Below are positions 10,093 through 22,099 of a stretch of DNA of 64,000 nucleotides, piece by piece. The notes below the pieces were generated by a model. That model was given only the letters and a program-made list of their open reading frames with translations, searched no databases and was not told the DNA's origin. The translations under genes and the position numbers were made by a program. Position 1 is the first letter of the stretch; every line of letters starts with the position of its first letter. Origin of the DNA: Gymnopus androsaceus JB14 (lineage: Eukaryota; Basidiomycota; Agaricomycetes; Agaricales; Omphalotaceae); contig ML769479.1 in the NCBI GenBank assembly GCA_009733575.1, positions 1-64,000 of the forward strand, given 5' to 3'.

Positions 10093-13000
10093 ATGCCCGA
10101 CGACCTCAAAGAAGTTACTGTGATTGTCGAGCAGCTTCCGTTCGCCGTTCTGCGTGATTTCTGTGCTCAGGTATGTCATTGACAGCTACTTTCCTATTGA
10201 TTGATTCAATACACGCACGCGTCGCGTCTTAACTTTCCTGATATCATCTTTATCTATAGACCTTCAAAAATATACCGCATTACGTCGAAAAACACCCAGA
10301 ATTATATACAAACTTTGACTGGGTCAATCTAGCCTTCTTACGCGCGTTCCTCAAAGAAATCAAGTTTTCGCTACCAGACCAGCCTGATGTACCCAATGGT
10401 GTGTAAATCAGTATTTTTATCGCTTTTTATGTTTTCACGCGTTTTTTGGTTACCAGACGCGTCGGTCAATGTAAAACAAGAGCCAATTGACATTGATTGT
10501 CTTCCGTCACCCCTGGCTACTACATCTGTTCTACCTTCCTTCCAGACAATTGTCGATGACAACGGGCAGGAAATACTTCTGTTGCTTGATTCCGATGATG
10601 AATCCGATGATAGAACTCCCGCAGGCGCGTTTATATAGTATTCTAATGTCATATTTGTCCTCACCTCGCTTTTATAACTTATTAGGGAACATTTTCTCCT
10701 TGCCATCAAGCTCTCAAGATGGATCATTTGACTGGGAGGCTGGTTTCGGGCCCGATACCGACTCTCATTCTACTGATACGATGCCATCCTCTCCCACTGC
10801 CGTTGGTACTGATTTTGAGATGTTCATCGATGATGATGATGATGAGGATTTGAAGCTTGCTGGAGATGGAGAAGAGGACTCGGAGGAAGCAGACTCAGAT
10901 GATGAGATAAAGTCTGTTAACAATGCCGAGATTGATGATGATGGAAGCGAATCTGGTGCCTCGGATATTGAATTTGTCGACGAGGAAGGAGAGAAAGAGC
11001 AGTGCTTTGTACCTGCAGATACAGTCTGGCTGAAGGCCGATGATGTTATATCCGAGGTACTGGAGCCAATGCGCAGTTATCAGCTGACAGCGAGACGTCT
11101 TCGTGTTGAGCGAATTGAAAAGATTATAGGCTGGCCATCTTATATTCCTGTTCCTCGAGTTTCAACAGCGTACATCATTGATCTCAGCGGTCCTGAGCAT
11201 GCTCATCTTAAAGGAAGCATTGCCAAGTTACTCGCAAAGCATGTGAGTCTAATGCCGACGGAACATCTGGCAAGATGGTCAAACACAAATGTAGGGCATA
11301 TCGGACGATCTTCACTCCTGAAGATCCTTCGATTCGTCAAATATGCATCGTTTACAAGGTTATCCCGCACTGCCACCCAATACTCCCCCTTTCGAAACCA
11401 TCGGAGACAGCGAAGGAATTGTACCGGAATTGCGTCAAGTCCTCAGGGGTAGTTGGTGTTACACTACGCTCAGTAGAACAAGGTGCGGTATTTATTTTCA
11501 GTACATGTTTTGAAGCTAATACATTGTCTTCAGCTCCAAGTACACGACTTTTGCTCCAAGGAAAATCTCTTGGTGAGGTTCATCCTGGATTGCTGAACCG
11601 AAAGCAACAGCAGAAGATCCTTACAGAGGAAAAAGACAAGAAATTTCCGAAAGGGCGTGAAATAGAAGGTTAGTTCCATTCAGCAGCTCGGAACACGACT
11701 GACCATTTTGTCTTAGGTCTTCTTGCAATGTATGACGAAGATCAGATGCGAAATGTCCAGGATCGCTACGTGCATGGTGTTGAGATAACGGGTAGAGCAA
11801 AGCTAATATACACATTTAATCCCGTTCTCTTAAACCTTGTGCACGAAGCTAATCAGTTTGAAGGCGATGGGACATTCAAGCGTGTGGAAGGACAGTTCGA
11901 TGAGTTTGAAATGACGGTTTGGTCAAATGCTATTAATTCCGGTCCGTCTCTTCTTTTTCTCAACTCTGTTTGGGTTAATCATATTCTTGCGTACTATAGC
12001 TGTAACCATTGGCCGGATCTATTTTACTGGTAAAGATCGTTCAGCTTACAACGCCATGTTCAATGGTCTTCAAAAGCATGTTCTTAAAATTACGGGCAGG
12101 CCCCTCCGCTTTCACGCATTACAGAAGGACGGGAACATTCGGGCTGTTGGGACAGATATGGAGTTAGCGATGATCCAGGGTCTGGCTGACTTTTTGCTCA
12201 CACTCAATGAGCCCAAGTATAGTGGTCTACAAGCTCCGACACCTGAGGAAGTTATTTCGTATGTTTTACGCATTTGCGTCACCCATTTCAAGCGGTAAGT
12301 TTTTGTTCGATTTTCTTCATTATACATCTAATATGTGTTTTTCAGAGGCGTACTTGATCTTCGAGGACTTATCAACGATAAAGTAATCACCAAAGACGAC
12401 TTCAGCAAAATGATGAATGTACCATTTCTTGAATCGCGGAATGCTCTTGATGACTTCACCGAATGGGTCAAGCTGAAGCGTAACAAGAAGCTCACTGGTT
12501 CGTCTATTCATTATCGATGAGTGTATCAGCTAAAATTTGTTCTAGATTGGTGGTCGCATAAGCTTTCACCATTTATTTTACCGGGCTCGTTCGCGGATGC
12601 TCAAAGATGAGCTCGGATTCTTGGGACCTTACAAACGGTACAACCAACATCAACGAGGGCATGCACAGTGTAACCAACAAACATACGGGCATTAAGAAGA
12701 CATTAGTTGAAGCAGTTTATTTGTTTGTTTTCGGATTAATATCTATTGCTTCCTGGTGCTTATTTCACCTTATTAGGGCCCGAGAATTCGACAGTCAAGT
12801 TGCAGCACGGCTCACGCTATCCATGAAAACTGGCATCCTCAAGAATCCCAGCAACAGTGTCTATGATCGCATGTCAAAAAATGCGAGCCGTCAGTCTAGC
12901 ACTACACGAACGAAGGCTGAGGCAAAGCGGTTGACTAATGAGATTGCGGAGCGGAAGAAGGAGCTTCAGTCGTTGAAGAAAAGGCGGCCTCGAAAATCAG

Positions 13001-13654
13001 CGCCAGCTCTATCGAGCTCCAGTGGGCGTGTCAGCTCTTCATCAACCTCACGCTCTGCCAGAAACGCCGCTGTTCCATATCCAAGACCTTTTTTAGAGGA
13101 AACTGGTACGTTTGGCTTAACGCTATTACCTCGGCTGTTACTGAGCATATTTTAACAAGTGATCAACTCCACAAACGAGAATGTATTTTCAGGAAAATCA
13201 TCAATCAGCTCAACCAGCAGCGGGAATTTTATGCAAGGTATGTTTGATTGATTTCTGCACTGAATGGCTCGACTAACGAGAATGCGTGGCTCAGGATCGT
13301 CGAGTTCCGGTACTAATAAAAATATGTTTCTTGGACCCTCAATGGGCAGTGGAGACCCCGCCCAAGGTATGCTTTCTTCTCCTTCGATTTGGATGAATGA
13401 GTGACCGAACTAACAAGAACATCGTCATCCAGGATCATCTAAGCAAAATAGCGATCTTTTTGCTCAAGGTGTGTCTTTTCTATAAAGCCTCGCACTTTCT
13501 ATTAAATTCTCTCAATCAAGGCGAAGCTATGCAGTACCAAACGCCAGTGGATGACCCAATGCAAGGGTGGATCGATGGTATATTCATGCCGAGTGCTTCA
13601 GAAATACAAGCTCTAGACGTTTTCTTCACTGAAAACCCAGATTTGCTTAGATAA
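10093..13654 (+). pseudogene. Many-exon putative transposase with DGTFK motif, one frameshift
   Basis: Start MPDDLKEVT at 10093. The first intron is 10171-10259 and at least ten more follow. After a Ser/Asp/Glu-rich acidic region (about 10740-11000) come a conserved block with FEGDGTFKRVEGQFDEF (about 11860-11905), then ITIGRIYFTGKDRSAYNAMF, AVGTDMELAMIQGLADFL, FTEWVKLKRNKKLTDWWSHK, TNINEGMHSVTNKHTG, a basic coiled stretch (TNEIAERKKELQSLKKRR) and a Ser-rich tail, ending ALDVFFTENPDLLR at 13654. DGTFK and GTDMELA resemble the first two acidic positions of Mutator-like DDE transposases, and the gene sits exactly between matching TIRs. A shift of reading frame is needed at about 12580-12590 (between SPFILPG and CSKMSSDSWDL), so this copy is probably inactive unless it is a sequence error. 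The family assignment is an inference. Confidence 0.6.
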
Positions 13655-13789
13655 CGTGCTCGTATCTCTTAGATTTCAGCTCGCGTTATACATTTCTTGT
13701 ACTTTTACAACTTCTTTACTACTCAAATCAAGTTCTAATCCTCCTGCCAATACCTCAGTTTCGCTCAACAAAGTTGATCTTTAGATGTG

Positions 13790-13903
13790 CTTGCTTTAAA
13801 GGGAATGTGCACGACTCAAATCTGAATGTGCACGCTGCAATGTGAATGTGCGCGCTTTGAATGTGAATGTCTCGCCCAGGCACCCCAAGTGGAAGTGTTA
13901 GAA
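13790..13903 (-). repeat. Right TIR of the 4-kb transposon
   Basis: Inverted copy of 9875-9985: AATGTGCACG..., AATGTGAATGTGCGCGC, GCCCAGGCACC and GGAAGTGTTAGAA at the outer edge, including the same iterated units in reverse. Confidence 0.75.
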
Positions 13904-13911
13904 ATGGGCAC

Positions 13912-15272
13912 CACCGATTTGGCAACCCCCTTGTTGCGAAACAACCCCCTAACAACCCTCTAATGATCACGTGATCTCCGGTCACTCCGAACGTTCACCG
14001 TTCAGCGCTAGTATTTTAATAATATAATCTAATCTATATAGTCAAATCAACCCGTGTAACCTGAGTAATTTTATAGTGGCAGATCGGGGCGGAGTATGCG
14101 CTCACCGGCGCTTAAAAATCAAGTGGACGGAGGCGGGATATGCACCCAGTGCTTAAGGACAAGAGTAGATCGGGCACCATTGGAGCGGGAGATGGGATAT
14201 GCACTCATCGGAGCTAAAGTTTAGGGAGGGCGGGAGGGCAGGATATGTGGAAAAAATGAAAGTCGGGAATGGGTTCTAAGAATCCCCAAAAAATCGTTAC
14301 AAATGCTAAAAAAATTAAGTTGGGGGCGGGATATGTGACCACCGGCACTTTTAGGCTTTAGCTCAAGGGGCGTTCGGCATTTAAATGGCAAATGTGATGC
14401 CTAGCTTCCGCATTTGGTGACAGCTAGGTGGTCAACGTAAGGGATCCTAAGATTCAGTTATTACGAATGCATCCTGAAGGATTGAGTGGCCTCCCGCTCT
14501 GAGATCAACTCTCATTTGTGACAGTGTTGTCACTTAAGGGGTTATTAAGCCCAAAATTTGAAGCTAAGGCTTAGATACTTAATAAGGGCTTAGCCTTAAC
14601 ATGAATATTAAGGCTTAAGTAGAAAAAAAAGCTTGAGCAATACAGCTACAATTAAACATAGTCATTCCCAGAACCTTTAAGCTTAATCTGCTGCAATGAG
14701 TTACATCCTTAGCACCTCCTCACTGACCTGCTTTTGTTTCTTTGTCATTACAAATTCCTCCAAAGGCTTTGTAATTTTTCTGCCCAACAGGTCTTCAAGC
14801 TTTATCAACAACCAAATCCTTTCTGGAAGGTACTTCTGGCCCAGCATTATTAGTGTCCACAAAATCAGCCTCACAGCACCAGATTTGATTGCTCATGTCA
14901 TGTGGTTGCATCCTTAATTAAGGGTTAATTAAGGATTTCTTTTGATACTAAGGCTTAAGTTAAGGGTCTTATTAAGGCTTAACTTAAGTTAAGGGTTAAA
15001 GGTTAATGACAACACTGATTTGTGACGGTGACTACTAGATTCGGTCATTGCCATTGGACAGCTTACCAGCAATTTACGACTTTCGCTGGGGCTCTCCCGG
15101 GGAGTAGTCGGCATGTTGCTATGGCCGCCGACTCAAACAATATTTATTTTAACATAATGTATATATGTATTATTGTAGTGTGACCCATTAAGTCTCCATT
15201 GTAACCACCGGTGTTACATGGGGTTGTTGGAGGGTTGTTGTGCAACAACAGGGTTGCTAAATAGAATAATCC
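13912..15272. mobile_element. TIR element of the ACAACCC family (MULE-like)
   Basis: The left end (GATTTGGCAACCCCCTTGTTG, then CCTAACAACCC) and the reverse complement of the right end (GGATTATTCTATTTAGCAAC, then CAACAACCCTCC) form inverted repeats resembling those of 2268-2974. Just inside both left ends is GGTCACTCC, and inside both right ends CCGGTGT. The interior holds GGGATATG-type repeats (about 14090-14340) and a nested hAT MITE. The left edge is uncertain by some 10 bp and no clean target duplication was found. Confidence 0.5.
14522..15017. mobile_element. 496-bp hAT-type MITE with perfect 8-bp target duplication
   Basis: The ends are CAGTGTTGTCA and its complement TGACAACACTG, flanked on both sides by ATTTGTGA (14514-14521 and 15018-15025). 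An 8-bp duplication and CAGTG-type ends are hallmarks of hAT elements. The interior is rich in TTAAGG/CTTAA motifs and encodes nothing recognisable. It lies inside the TIR element at 13912-15272 and is therefore younger. Confidence 0.85.
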
Positions 15273-15469
15273 ACTGTTGTACCACCTCTGAATGAGCTGA
15301 AGTTGAGAAGCCCTCTTTAACTAAGTTAAGTAGCTTGTCAAAAACATCTCCGACCATAAGACTACAGTCAAATGTGTCACCATATGGTGGAAGAACAACC
15401 TGCATAGAGAAAAAAAATTTATGACAAGTCACAAAGACACAAAAAACATACCTTACTTTCCTGTCTCAT

Positions 15470-16190
15470 AACCTTCCTGCTAACCTTGAGTTGAATGAAC
15501 TTCCATCAAGCTGACTGGAGTTCTTCGAATTATTCCTTAAAGTCACAGTTTAACTCGGTATTCAGGCTCATTCCTCGTGGGTGGTCGATTTGGTGCGGTC
15601 GAGACAAAAGCACAAAGGACCCGAGATGTCTACTACAGTCTAGAGTTAGTGGTGTTACCGGGACTTCAGAGCTTAAAGTTTAGTGGGAGAATGATAGCTC
15701 AAAGGTATGTGCTACGCTGCACTCATCATTTATGCTTGTCATTTTATTTGGTGTTATAGGCTTGCTTCGAGACCCTGTCGGGCACTACGATCACTCAAAA
15801 TCTCTGGGCCGTCTACCAGTATCAAGTCCCATCTAGAGGACCAGGGTATATTCTTGTATACCTTTGAGCTGCACCAACAAGGATATTAAACTGAGCTAAA
15901 GTCAGGCTAAAGTGGCCCCGGGTCTCCTCGTCCACTCTTCCTAGAAACAAACATGTCAGCGCCAATTTCAACTGGTTCCTCGACCATACTCACTGCTCTG
16001 GATATGTGAGCAAAAAATAGCGGTATTACCACCGGCTACATCATGGAGAATATCAGTTTTGACCTTGCATCCCTGCACGCTGCCGCACTTTGAGTAACAG
16101 AGAAACGGAGACTCTTGGCGGGACGTGTCAAGGTGGATACCAAATCGAAGAGATACCATATCCACGTCCTTTCCGAAAAGCTATATACGC
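15470..16190 (+). pseudogene. Duplicated upstream region and first exon of an acyltransferase
   Basis: About 720 bp match 19625-20270: the non-coding leader and then an open frame from ATG 15953 (MSAPISTGSSTILTALDM). Here the frame meets TGA after 18 codons, where the other copy has CGA (AATATGCGAGCG). The later part (TLGGTCQGGY-like region) also lost a base relative to the other copy. Similarity stops at about 16185, after CCGAAAA. It is a dead partial copy in the same orientation as the longer one, and the peroxidase gene lies between the two. Confidence 0.7.
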
Positions 16191-16355
16191 ACATCCGCAA
16201 GGATCGTCAGTCTATAACGAGACGCTTAGAGGAGACTAATTTTAGCGTACGTGAACGCAATTTCGCTTCAGCCTACAACCTTCAAGTGTAAATTGATTAC
16301 TTAAAGATATGCGAAATACAACGGTGGATGAGTATGGGAAGAATTAAGCTGCCCT

Positions 16356-18388
16356 TCAAACAGGCCTAATAAAGTTTGACGCAGTGTTCAAATCCACGTT
16401 TTCTAAAGTGTAAGTAACGCCGCCCACATTCGCGGTAATGTCCAGGAATATCGACGGCACCAAGCTAACATTTGCTGTGAAAAACGTGTATCCTCCTTCC
16501 GGTGGATTGCTTTCGTCAAGTTCGAGACTGATCACATTTATCTCGGGTAGAAAAGGAGGAGCGGCAGCGAATGAGAAAGGTTCGAATGTAGTGATGGAGC
16601 CGGTGATGGAAGCCGCATCGCCAAGTATCTTCAAAGAGAACCCACTTCAACATCCTAGTAGCACAAATGCAATAACCGGGAAGTACTCACCGCCACAACA
16701 AGTCTGAAAACTACAGTAGGGCCTCCTCCAACACCTACGCTGCGAAGGACATCGAGAAACAGTGAAAGAGTTGGATCCTGCTCAATCACAAAGCCAGAGC
16801 CACCATTATCAACAACAACGGGATCAGAGTCATCGTTATTGATCTCGAACCAGAATTTGGAAATTGACGACGTTGCATTAATAGTCGCATTGAAAAAGTC
16901 CCGTGTAGCGGCCAGACCCATTGCTTGACCGATTATGCTAAAGGAGACTGGCTGAGTGTTGTATGGTTGGACGGAACATCCAGCGGACGGACAGACGGAA
17001 TCTCCTTGCTGATCAGCCCACAACATAGTTACTGTGGTGCTCGAACTGAGACTCAGAACCTAAGGATCATTAGTAGTAGCACTCGGATATGAGTACAAGC
17101 TTGTCTACGCACTCGCAGGGCAGTCAGCATTATAAATGTACCGTCTTGGTAAGAGAAGAGGGGGTCGTTGATGATATAGCCAAAAGGCTCAGTAATTGGA
17201 TCAGTGAGGTTCACGGTACTTGGAACCGTGTTGATCATTCTCTGAAGAAGGGCTGTGCATGTTTCGCTGAATGTATCAGGCGAGAGTAGGCTAGTATACG
17301 CATAATCAACTTCTGATCACTGAATCTCAATGAGCAAAAAGAACATACTTTTGCATGGTAACATTTCCATCGCTCGAAAAAATCCTGAAATCTGATCGTG
17401 TGGTGATATTTGGCCCTACGACAAGTACATCTTGAGTTGTATTCTGAAGATATTCTGAGATGCTGCCAATGGTCCTAGTAGGTTAATAATGCAGAGAAGT
17501 ATGCGGGATGTACTCACATTGCATTATCAAACGCCGGCGTGGTATCAAATGTGTCGACAACGACGGAGGGATCTGTTACAATGGTCGGGAAATCCACTTG
17601 TGTGACGCCGCCGATCGTATGTCCACATGCAACTAGGGCTATCATCTCCGTTTCGTTGAAGCCCTGTTGCCGGAACAATTCTATGTGAGTTGCAAGATCT
17701 TGTTGAGGCTCGGGAACAGTCGCTGGGCCTGCTACAGTGGCATCGACACGGCCAGCACTGAAAGGAATGATTGGACCCCCACATCCTACGACAGCAAAGA
17801 CTACTCCTAGAGCTATCATGTCCGCCACTATAATATGCAGGGTCAGGAATATTTCTCTCAATATTCATGATGAATAAGGACCTACTTCCGAAAAACGGAG
17901 TAATGCCCATCGCAAAACCGTTGAAGTCTTCCAGAGCATCAACCAGGTCTTGTCCTACATTCTGTAAACCAAGCATCAGATTAGTAAATATTCTAGTAGA
18001 AAGGGCGTTGATAATACTAGCCTGAGCCCTATCAAGTTCATACATAATCGACGCGTCCAGCCCTCCAGTTCCGTCATCCACATTGTGTGTTGCCATGTCG
18101 TGATAAGCCTGTACAGTATATACAAAATAGCTGTTTCTCAGATTCTGTTCCAAGCATTCAAGTGAGTCTGCTACTGACCAGACGAAGCCATTGGGCCGAT
18201 ACAGTTGTATCGTCCCTCGGGTTGCAGTTTGCCACAACTATACCCACTGGACCTTCATAAAGTTGTTGATCTGCGTAACTCAACAAAGGGTTTGGCCAAT
18301 GAAATGTCGGACTCGAGAGGCTCTGAGTCATACCATAACCAGTCAATGTGCTGGCTATGGCTAGAACGTGGAGGAATTGCAACTTCAT
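16356..18388 (-). CDS. Secreted heme peroxidase (plant-type superfamily)
   Basis: Minus-strand gene with several introns that all splice in frame. It starts MKLQFLHVLAIASTLTGYG, a typical signal peptide. Next come the distal heme site (QWLRLAYHDMATHN, with catalytic Arg and His), GGLDASIMYELDR, NVGQDLVDALEDFNGFAMGI, the calcium/heme pocket motif GCGGPIIPFSAGRVDA, and the proximal site ALVACGHTIGGV carrying the heme-ligand His. A long C-terminal region follows (QRMINTVPSTVNLTDPITEP, ADQQGDSVCPSAGCSVQPYN) and ends NFIRPV at 16356. No stop or frameshift was seen. This architecture, a peroxidase domain with a long extracellular tail, is seen in uncharacterised agaric peroxidases. The Mn-binding and surface-Trp positions of ligninolytic class II enzymes were not confirmed, so the substrate is unknown. 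It is the best-preserved host gene in the left half of the window. Confidence 0.85.
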
Positions 18389-19620
18389 GTATGGTCTGAG
18401 AGGGTGGTGTGCTTTGGGCCCTAGAAAGGATGGGGAGGTCAATGTAAAGTAATAGTGGAATAAATACAACTTTTTCTATACCTTCCAGGTACGATTGTAA
18501 GGATCCCCCCTGAGCGCCTGAGCCCTGACCAGTTGGTAATAGGACCTTGGCATTCTGTACTTATGTACCTTCCGAATCTGCGGTTTATACATATTCAAAC
18601 TTACATTTCTAAATTCTGCGTTTAGTACCACTTTACTCGGGCATTGGTTCCCGCGGTTTTCTTCGAGACCGAGAGAGACCGAGAGAGTCTAGGGAGAGTT
18701 GAAACGCCAACGCAGACAGTAGGAAATCGAAGCTCACATTCAAGTTACCAAGTCCTCAGGCCCAGCGGTGATCTGTCATTTCACCGAAGCATTGAACTAG
18801 GATCCGGAGTAACGACCTAGAACAATGTATGCACAAGAAGCTGCCCTGCATTCGAGGGATGTGGATGTTCAGTTATATAACTCACTTCGAGCTTGGCTGC
18901 CACTTGGGAGAACCAATGCACCGATATTTTATGTCGCGTCCGGCGTAGTTGTCGCACTGTGAGAAGAAACACATACTTTTCGCGCCTTAAGTCTCGCCTA
19001 GAGCCATCCGTCCATTTGAATCAAAGGAGGACATGGAGAGGTAAAGATCTGTAAATTCAATGGAAGAACAAAGCAAAACAGGGGAACATCGTACTTTATT
19101 AACTAAGTAGATACTAGCCGAAATGTAGCGAATGGTTAGGGCTGTTCTGGAGGCGCGGTTAGATTGACAGGAGATGTTTCCAAAAGGGGGAAAGATAGTT
19201 CAACTCGGAAAATGAAAACTATTGTCAAGTTCAATTTCGAACAGGAAGCAAGAGAGAATCTTCGAAGCGGAAAGTGAAAGCTTTAGTGGATTTCTGCACC
19301 ACAGGAGACCGTAGGTGGCATGCACAGGAGAATTAGTTGGAAATTCAAATTTAGCTTTTTAAGAAACGCTGGGAGCTGTACTATAAGATGTACAACTGTT
19401 TTCCAAGTGGAGAGAATGTTGATTCGGGGCAGCTGGATACAGGGTTAAGTTCATTGTGACTTGTTTGCTTGCAACAGCTTAATAATCAGACCAGTATTTT
19501 CCGACGTTTTTTCGGCTTACGAGTAAGGCGCTACGTCCGCTGGCGATTAGCGCCTGTACCAACGTTTGATCATGAACCGCCATCTTCACCATCTCGGTCG
19601 ACGCTCTCTCGATACAAAAG
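18389..19620. other. Peroxidase upstream region and spacer
   Basis: No gene was recognised. It holds the promoter side of the peroxidase (AT-rich, AAATACAAC-like at about 18462) and a GACCGAGAGA duplication at about 18668-18690. The duplicated acyltransferase leader begins at about 19620. Confidence 0.4.
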
Positions 19621-20046
19621 CCACTCTCCTGTCACAACCTTCCCTGAAAACCTTGGATTTAATGAGCCTCCATCAAGCTGACTGGCGGAGCTCTTCCAAA
19701 TCTTCCTTAAAGTCGACTTGAATTTCGCTAGTAATCGACAGTCCTGTCCGACTCCCATGATCAAAGGACCCCGAGATGTAGAGTCTTACTCTAGAGCTAG
19801 CGGTGGTGCCGGGACTCCAGAGCTTGAAGTTTACTGGGGGAAGATAGTCCGTATAAGGACCATTTAATTCAGATTCTGGCGTTATCCTCACAGACTCAAC
19901 GGCTTGCATCACGCGGTATATCCCACTGACAGACCACAGGAGTAGGGTATACCCTGGTCTAACCCTTTGAGCTGCACCAACTAGGATATAACTGAGCTGA
20001 AGTGTCCCCGGGTCTCGTCGTCCACTCGTCCCAAACTTTATATGCC

Positions 20047-21545
20047 ATGTCAGCGCCAATTTCAACTGGTTCCTCCACCGTACTCACTGCTCTGAATATG
20101 CGAGCGAAGAATAGCTGTATTACCACCGGCTACATCGTGGAGAATACCAGTTTTCACCTTGCATCCCTGCACGCTGCCGCACTTCGAGTAACAGAGAAAT
20201 AGAGACTCTTGGCGGGACGTGTCAAAGGTGGATACCAAATCGAAGAGATACCATATCCACGTCCTTCCCGAAAATCATCCTTCCGAACCACGAGTTCATT
20301 TCACCATCACCTCAGTATCATACATCCCTCGACCTCGACGCTTACCGAATATCAGAAAACCAAGCAACTACCATTATCCCACCTCCCATAGAGTACTACC
20401 GGGATCCTCTGTACCTCAAACGTTACTGCAATATGCTGCCAAAAGCGCACCTATTCTTTTAATCCAGGCCTCCATTCTAGAGAACTGCATTTGCGTTGGA
20501 GTGACAGTCCCACATGCTCTACTCGATCGCGTAGGACTCGGGTATATCCTTAAGGTGTTGGATTGTGAAATCAAAGGCGTGTCTTGGTTTCCTCCTTCCT
20601 CGGACGGCTCGAAAGTACTTGATCAGGTATGGGAGGAGGCGTCCGTAGGCTCTTTAGCTAGAGAGGATATACCATCTGGCGTATCGACCTTTAGATCTCT
20701 ATTCACGCAAATCCCTGCGATAGGAAGTCTCCTGTCGCTGGTATATACCGTTCTTTGCCAAAGTCTGATACCGTAGCGAAATCTAGTCCGGCGAAGTGGC
20801 TCAATTTATTTGGCACCCGACATTGTTTCTGCGATTGTCAAGTGTGTCAAGGAGAATCCTTAATATTCAAACGATACTTATGTTTCTACTGGTGATATCC
20901 TGTGGGCGTGGCTGCTGAAGGTATGTACTGTATGTTTTGTCTATCGTATCTTTCTGACGAAAGCATCGCGTCTAATTAGGCAGCGCACAAGCGTGAAAGC
21001 CAAACCCTTGGCTGCATCGCATCGTCAATGTCTCATTTCGAAAAACTCTCGTTGAACTCGTATTCGAAAACTACCCACGGAATCTGGTGCTTCCAACCGT
21101 TTTCCGAGTCCCCGCCGTATCAGCATCATCTCTCCATGAGCTTGCCCTGATTCATCGTCACTCAGTCGAAGAAAATCGATCGTTGGAATTCTTTCGAGCT
21201 TCAGCTAAACTGTTCCCTTCCTAAAGCTTACTCAAAGTGATCATGCAGGGCTTGTTTTTTTTCACGAGTATTAAAGACCAATCCGTGTGGGTTTATTCCA
21301 ACTCTTTGGCTGTAGGGCTGGACAAACTTGAGCTTGATCCAACGCAGCTGACGATGTTTTTCAACTATATGCATACGGCCCCGTTTGAGGCCTCATCGCG
21401 TCTGTCGACACTTTTCACCTACACGTTGCGTAATCACGGGAACATGTTTAACATTGTCGATATGGATGTGCGGATGTGGGATGCCGTTGAGGAGGAGCTG
21501 GCTGCTCTTAGAAAGGAGAACGGTGTGGATGCTCTTGATGGATGA
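20047..21545 (+). pseudogene. Transferase-family (BAHD-like) acyltransferase
   Basis: The frame begins MSAPISTGSSTVLTALNM at 20047 and continues through HIHVLPENH, ILENCICVGVTVPHALLDRV (the HxxxD catalytic motif as HALLD), YILKVLDCEIKGVSWFPPS, then after breaks STGDILWAWLLK, KAAHKRESQTLGC and, from about 21243, QSVWVYSNSLAVGLDKLELD to the stop at 21543-21545. This order fits fungal CoA-dependent acyltransferases of the transferase family (PF02458), which acylate secondary metabolites. A stop (TAG at about 20200) replaces the CGG codon present in the 5' duplicate at about 16104, and at least two frame breaks follow. The gene is dead. The two copies carry different disabling changes, so they decayed after duplication. 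Confidence 0.65.
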
Positions 21546-22099
21546 GACGGGTCGGGGTTGATGCCTGAAGGATATTTCGCAACCTGTGAGGCCTCATTGT
21601 AAGTGTTACTTCTTCCTTTACCGAAAACGTGAATGAATCATGTACCTGTTACTACATGTATCTTCGGGTTTAGGAACTCGCGTATGCTTGAAAAGTGACC
21701 TCTGCGGACACGCGTATTCCGGAATATGGTCGATCTTTTTTTTCCAAGAGCAGGACGACCCTAGGAACTGTTGTTTTCAGACAAAGAGCGCTGAACGGAA
21801 TTGGGTCACGGACGTGCAGGAGAAGGTACTTAAGGCTTGAGGGAGCTTGGTCTTCGTAATAATTACAGACAGTGTACGTAAGTTACATTTAAGTACAGGG
21901 CCTATGAGGTTTATACACAACGAAATAAAAAATGAGAAGTGGCAGGGATTTCTGGAAATGGAGACCGTTGTTCATACAACAGAAGATCAAGAAATAATAA
22001 TATGACTGATGTGACGAGAATGGTATAGGAAGTCTGGAGGCCCGGGATGTCGTTGCAAGAAGATCATGCTAATAATGTGCAAAAAAAAGAAAGAAAATG
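21546..22099. other. Spacer
   Basis: No gene or repeat was recognised between the acyltransferase remnant and the minus-strand zinc-ribbon-like gene. Confidence 0.4.

Larger units (their letters stand above)
9875..13903 (+). mobile_element. 4.0-kb autonomous-type DNA transposon with iterated TIRs
   Basis: The ends TTCTAACACTTCCACTTG and their complement are at 9875 and 13903, giving inverted repeats of about 110 bp. Each repeat contains several copies of a motif like CACATTCACATTGAGTCGCG. The only long gene between them is the many-exon plus-strand gene at 10093-13654, which I take to be the transposase. No clear target duplication is visible. The right edge abuts another TIR element, which may have disturbed it. 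Confidence 0.75.
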
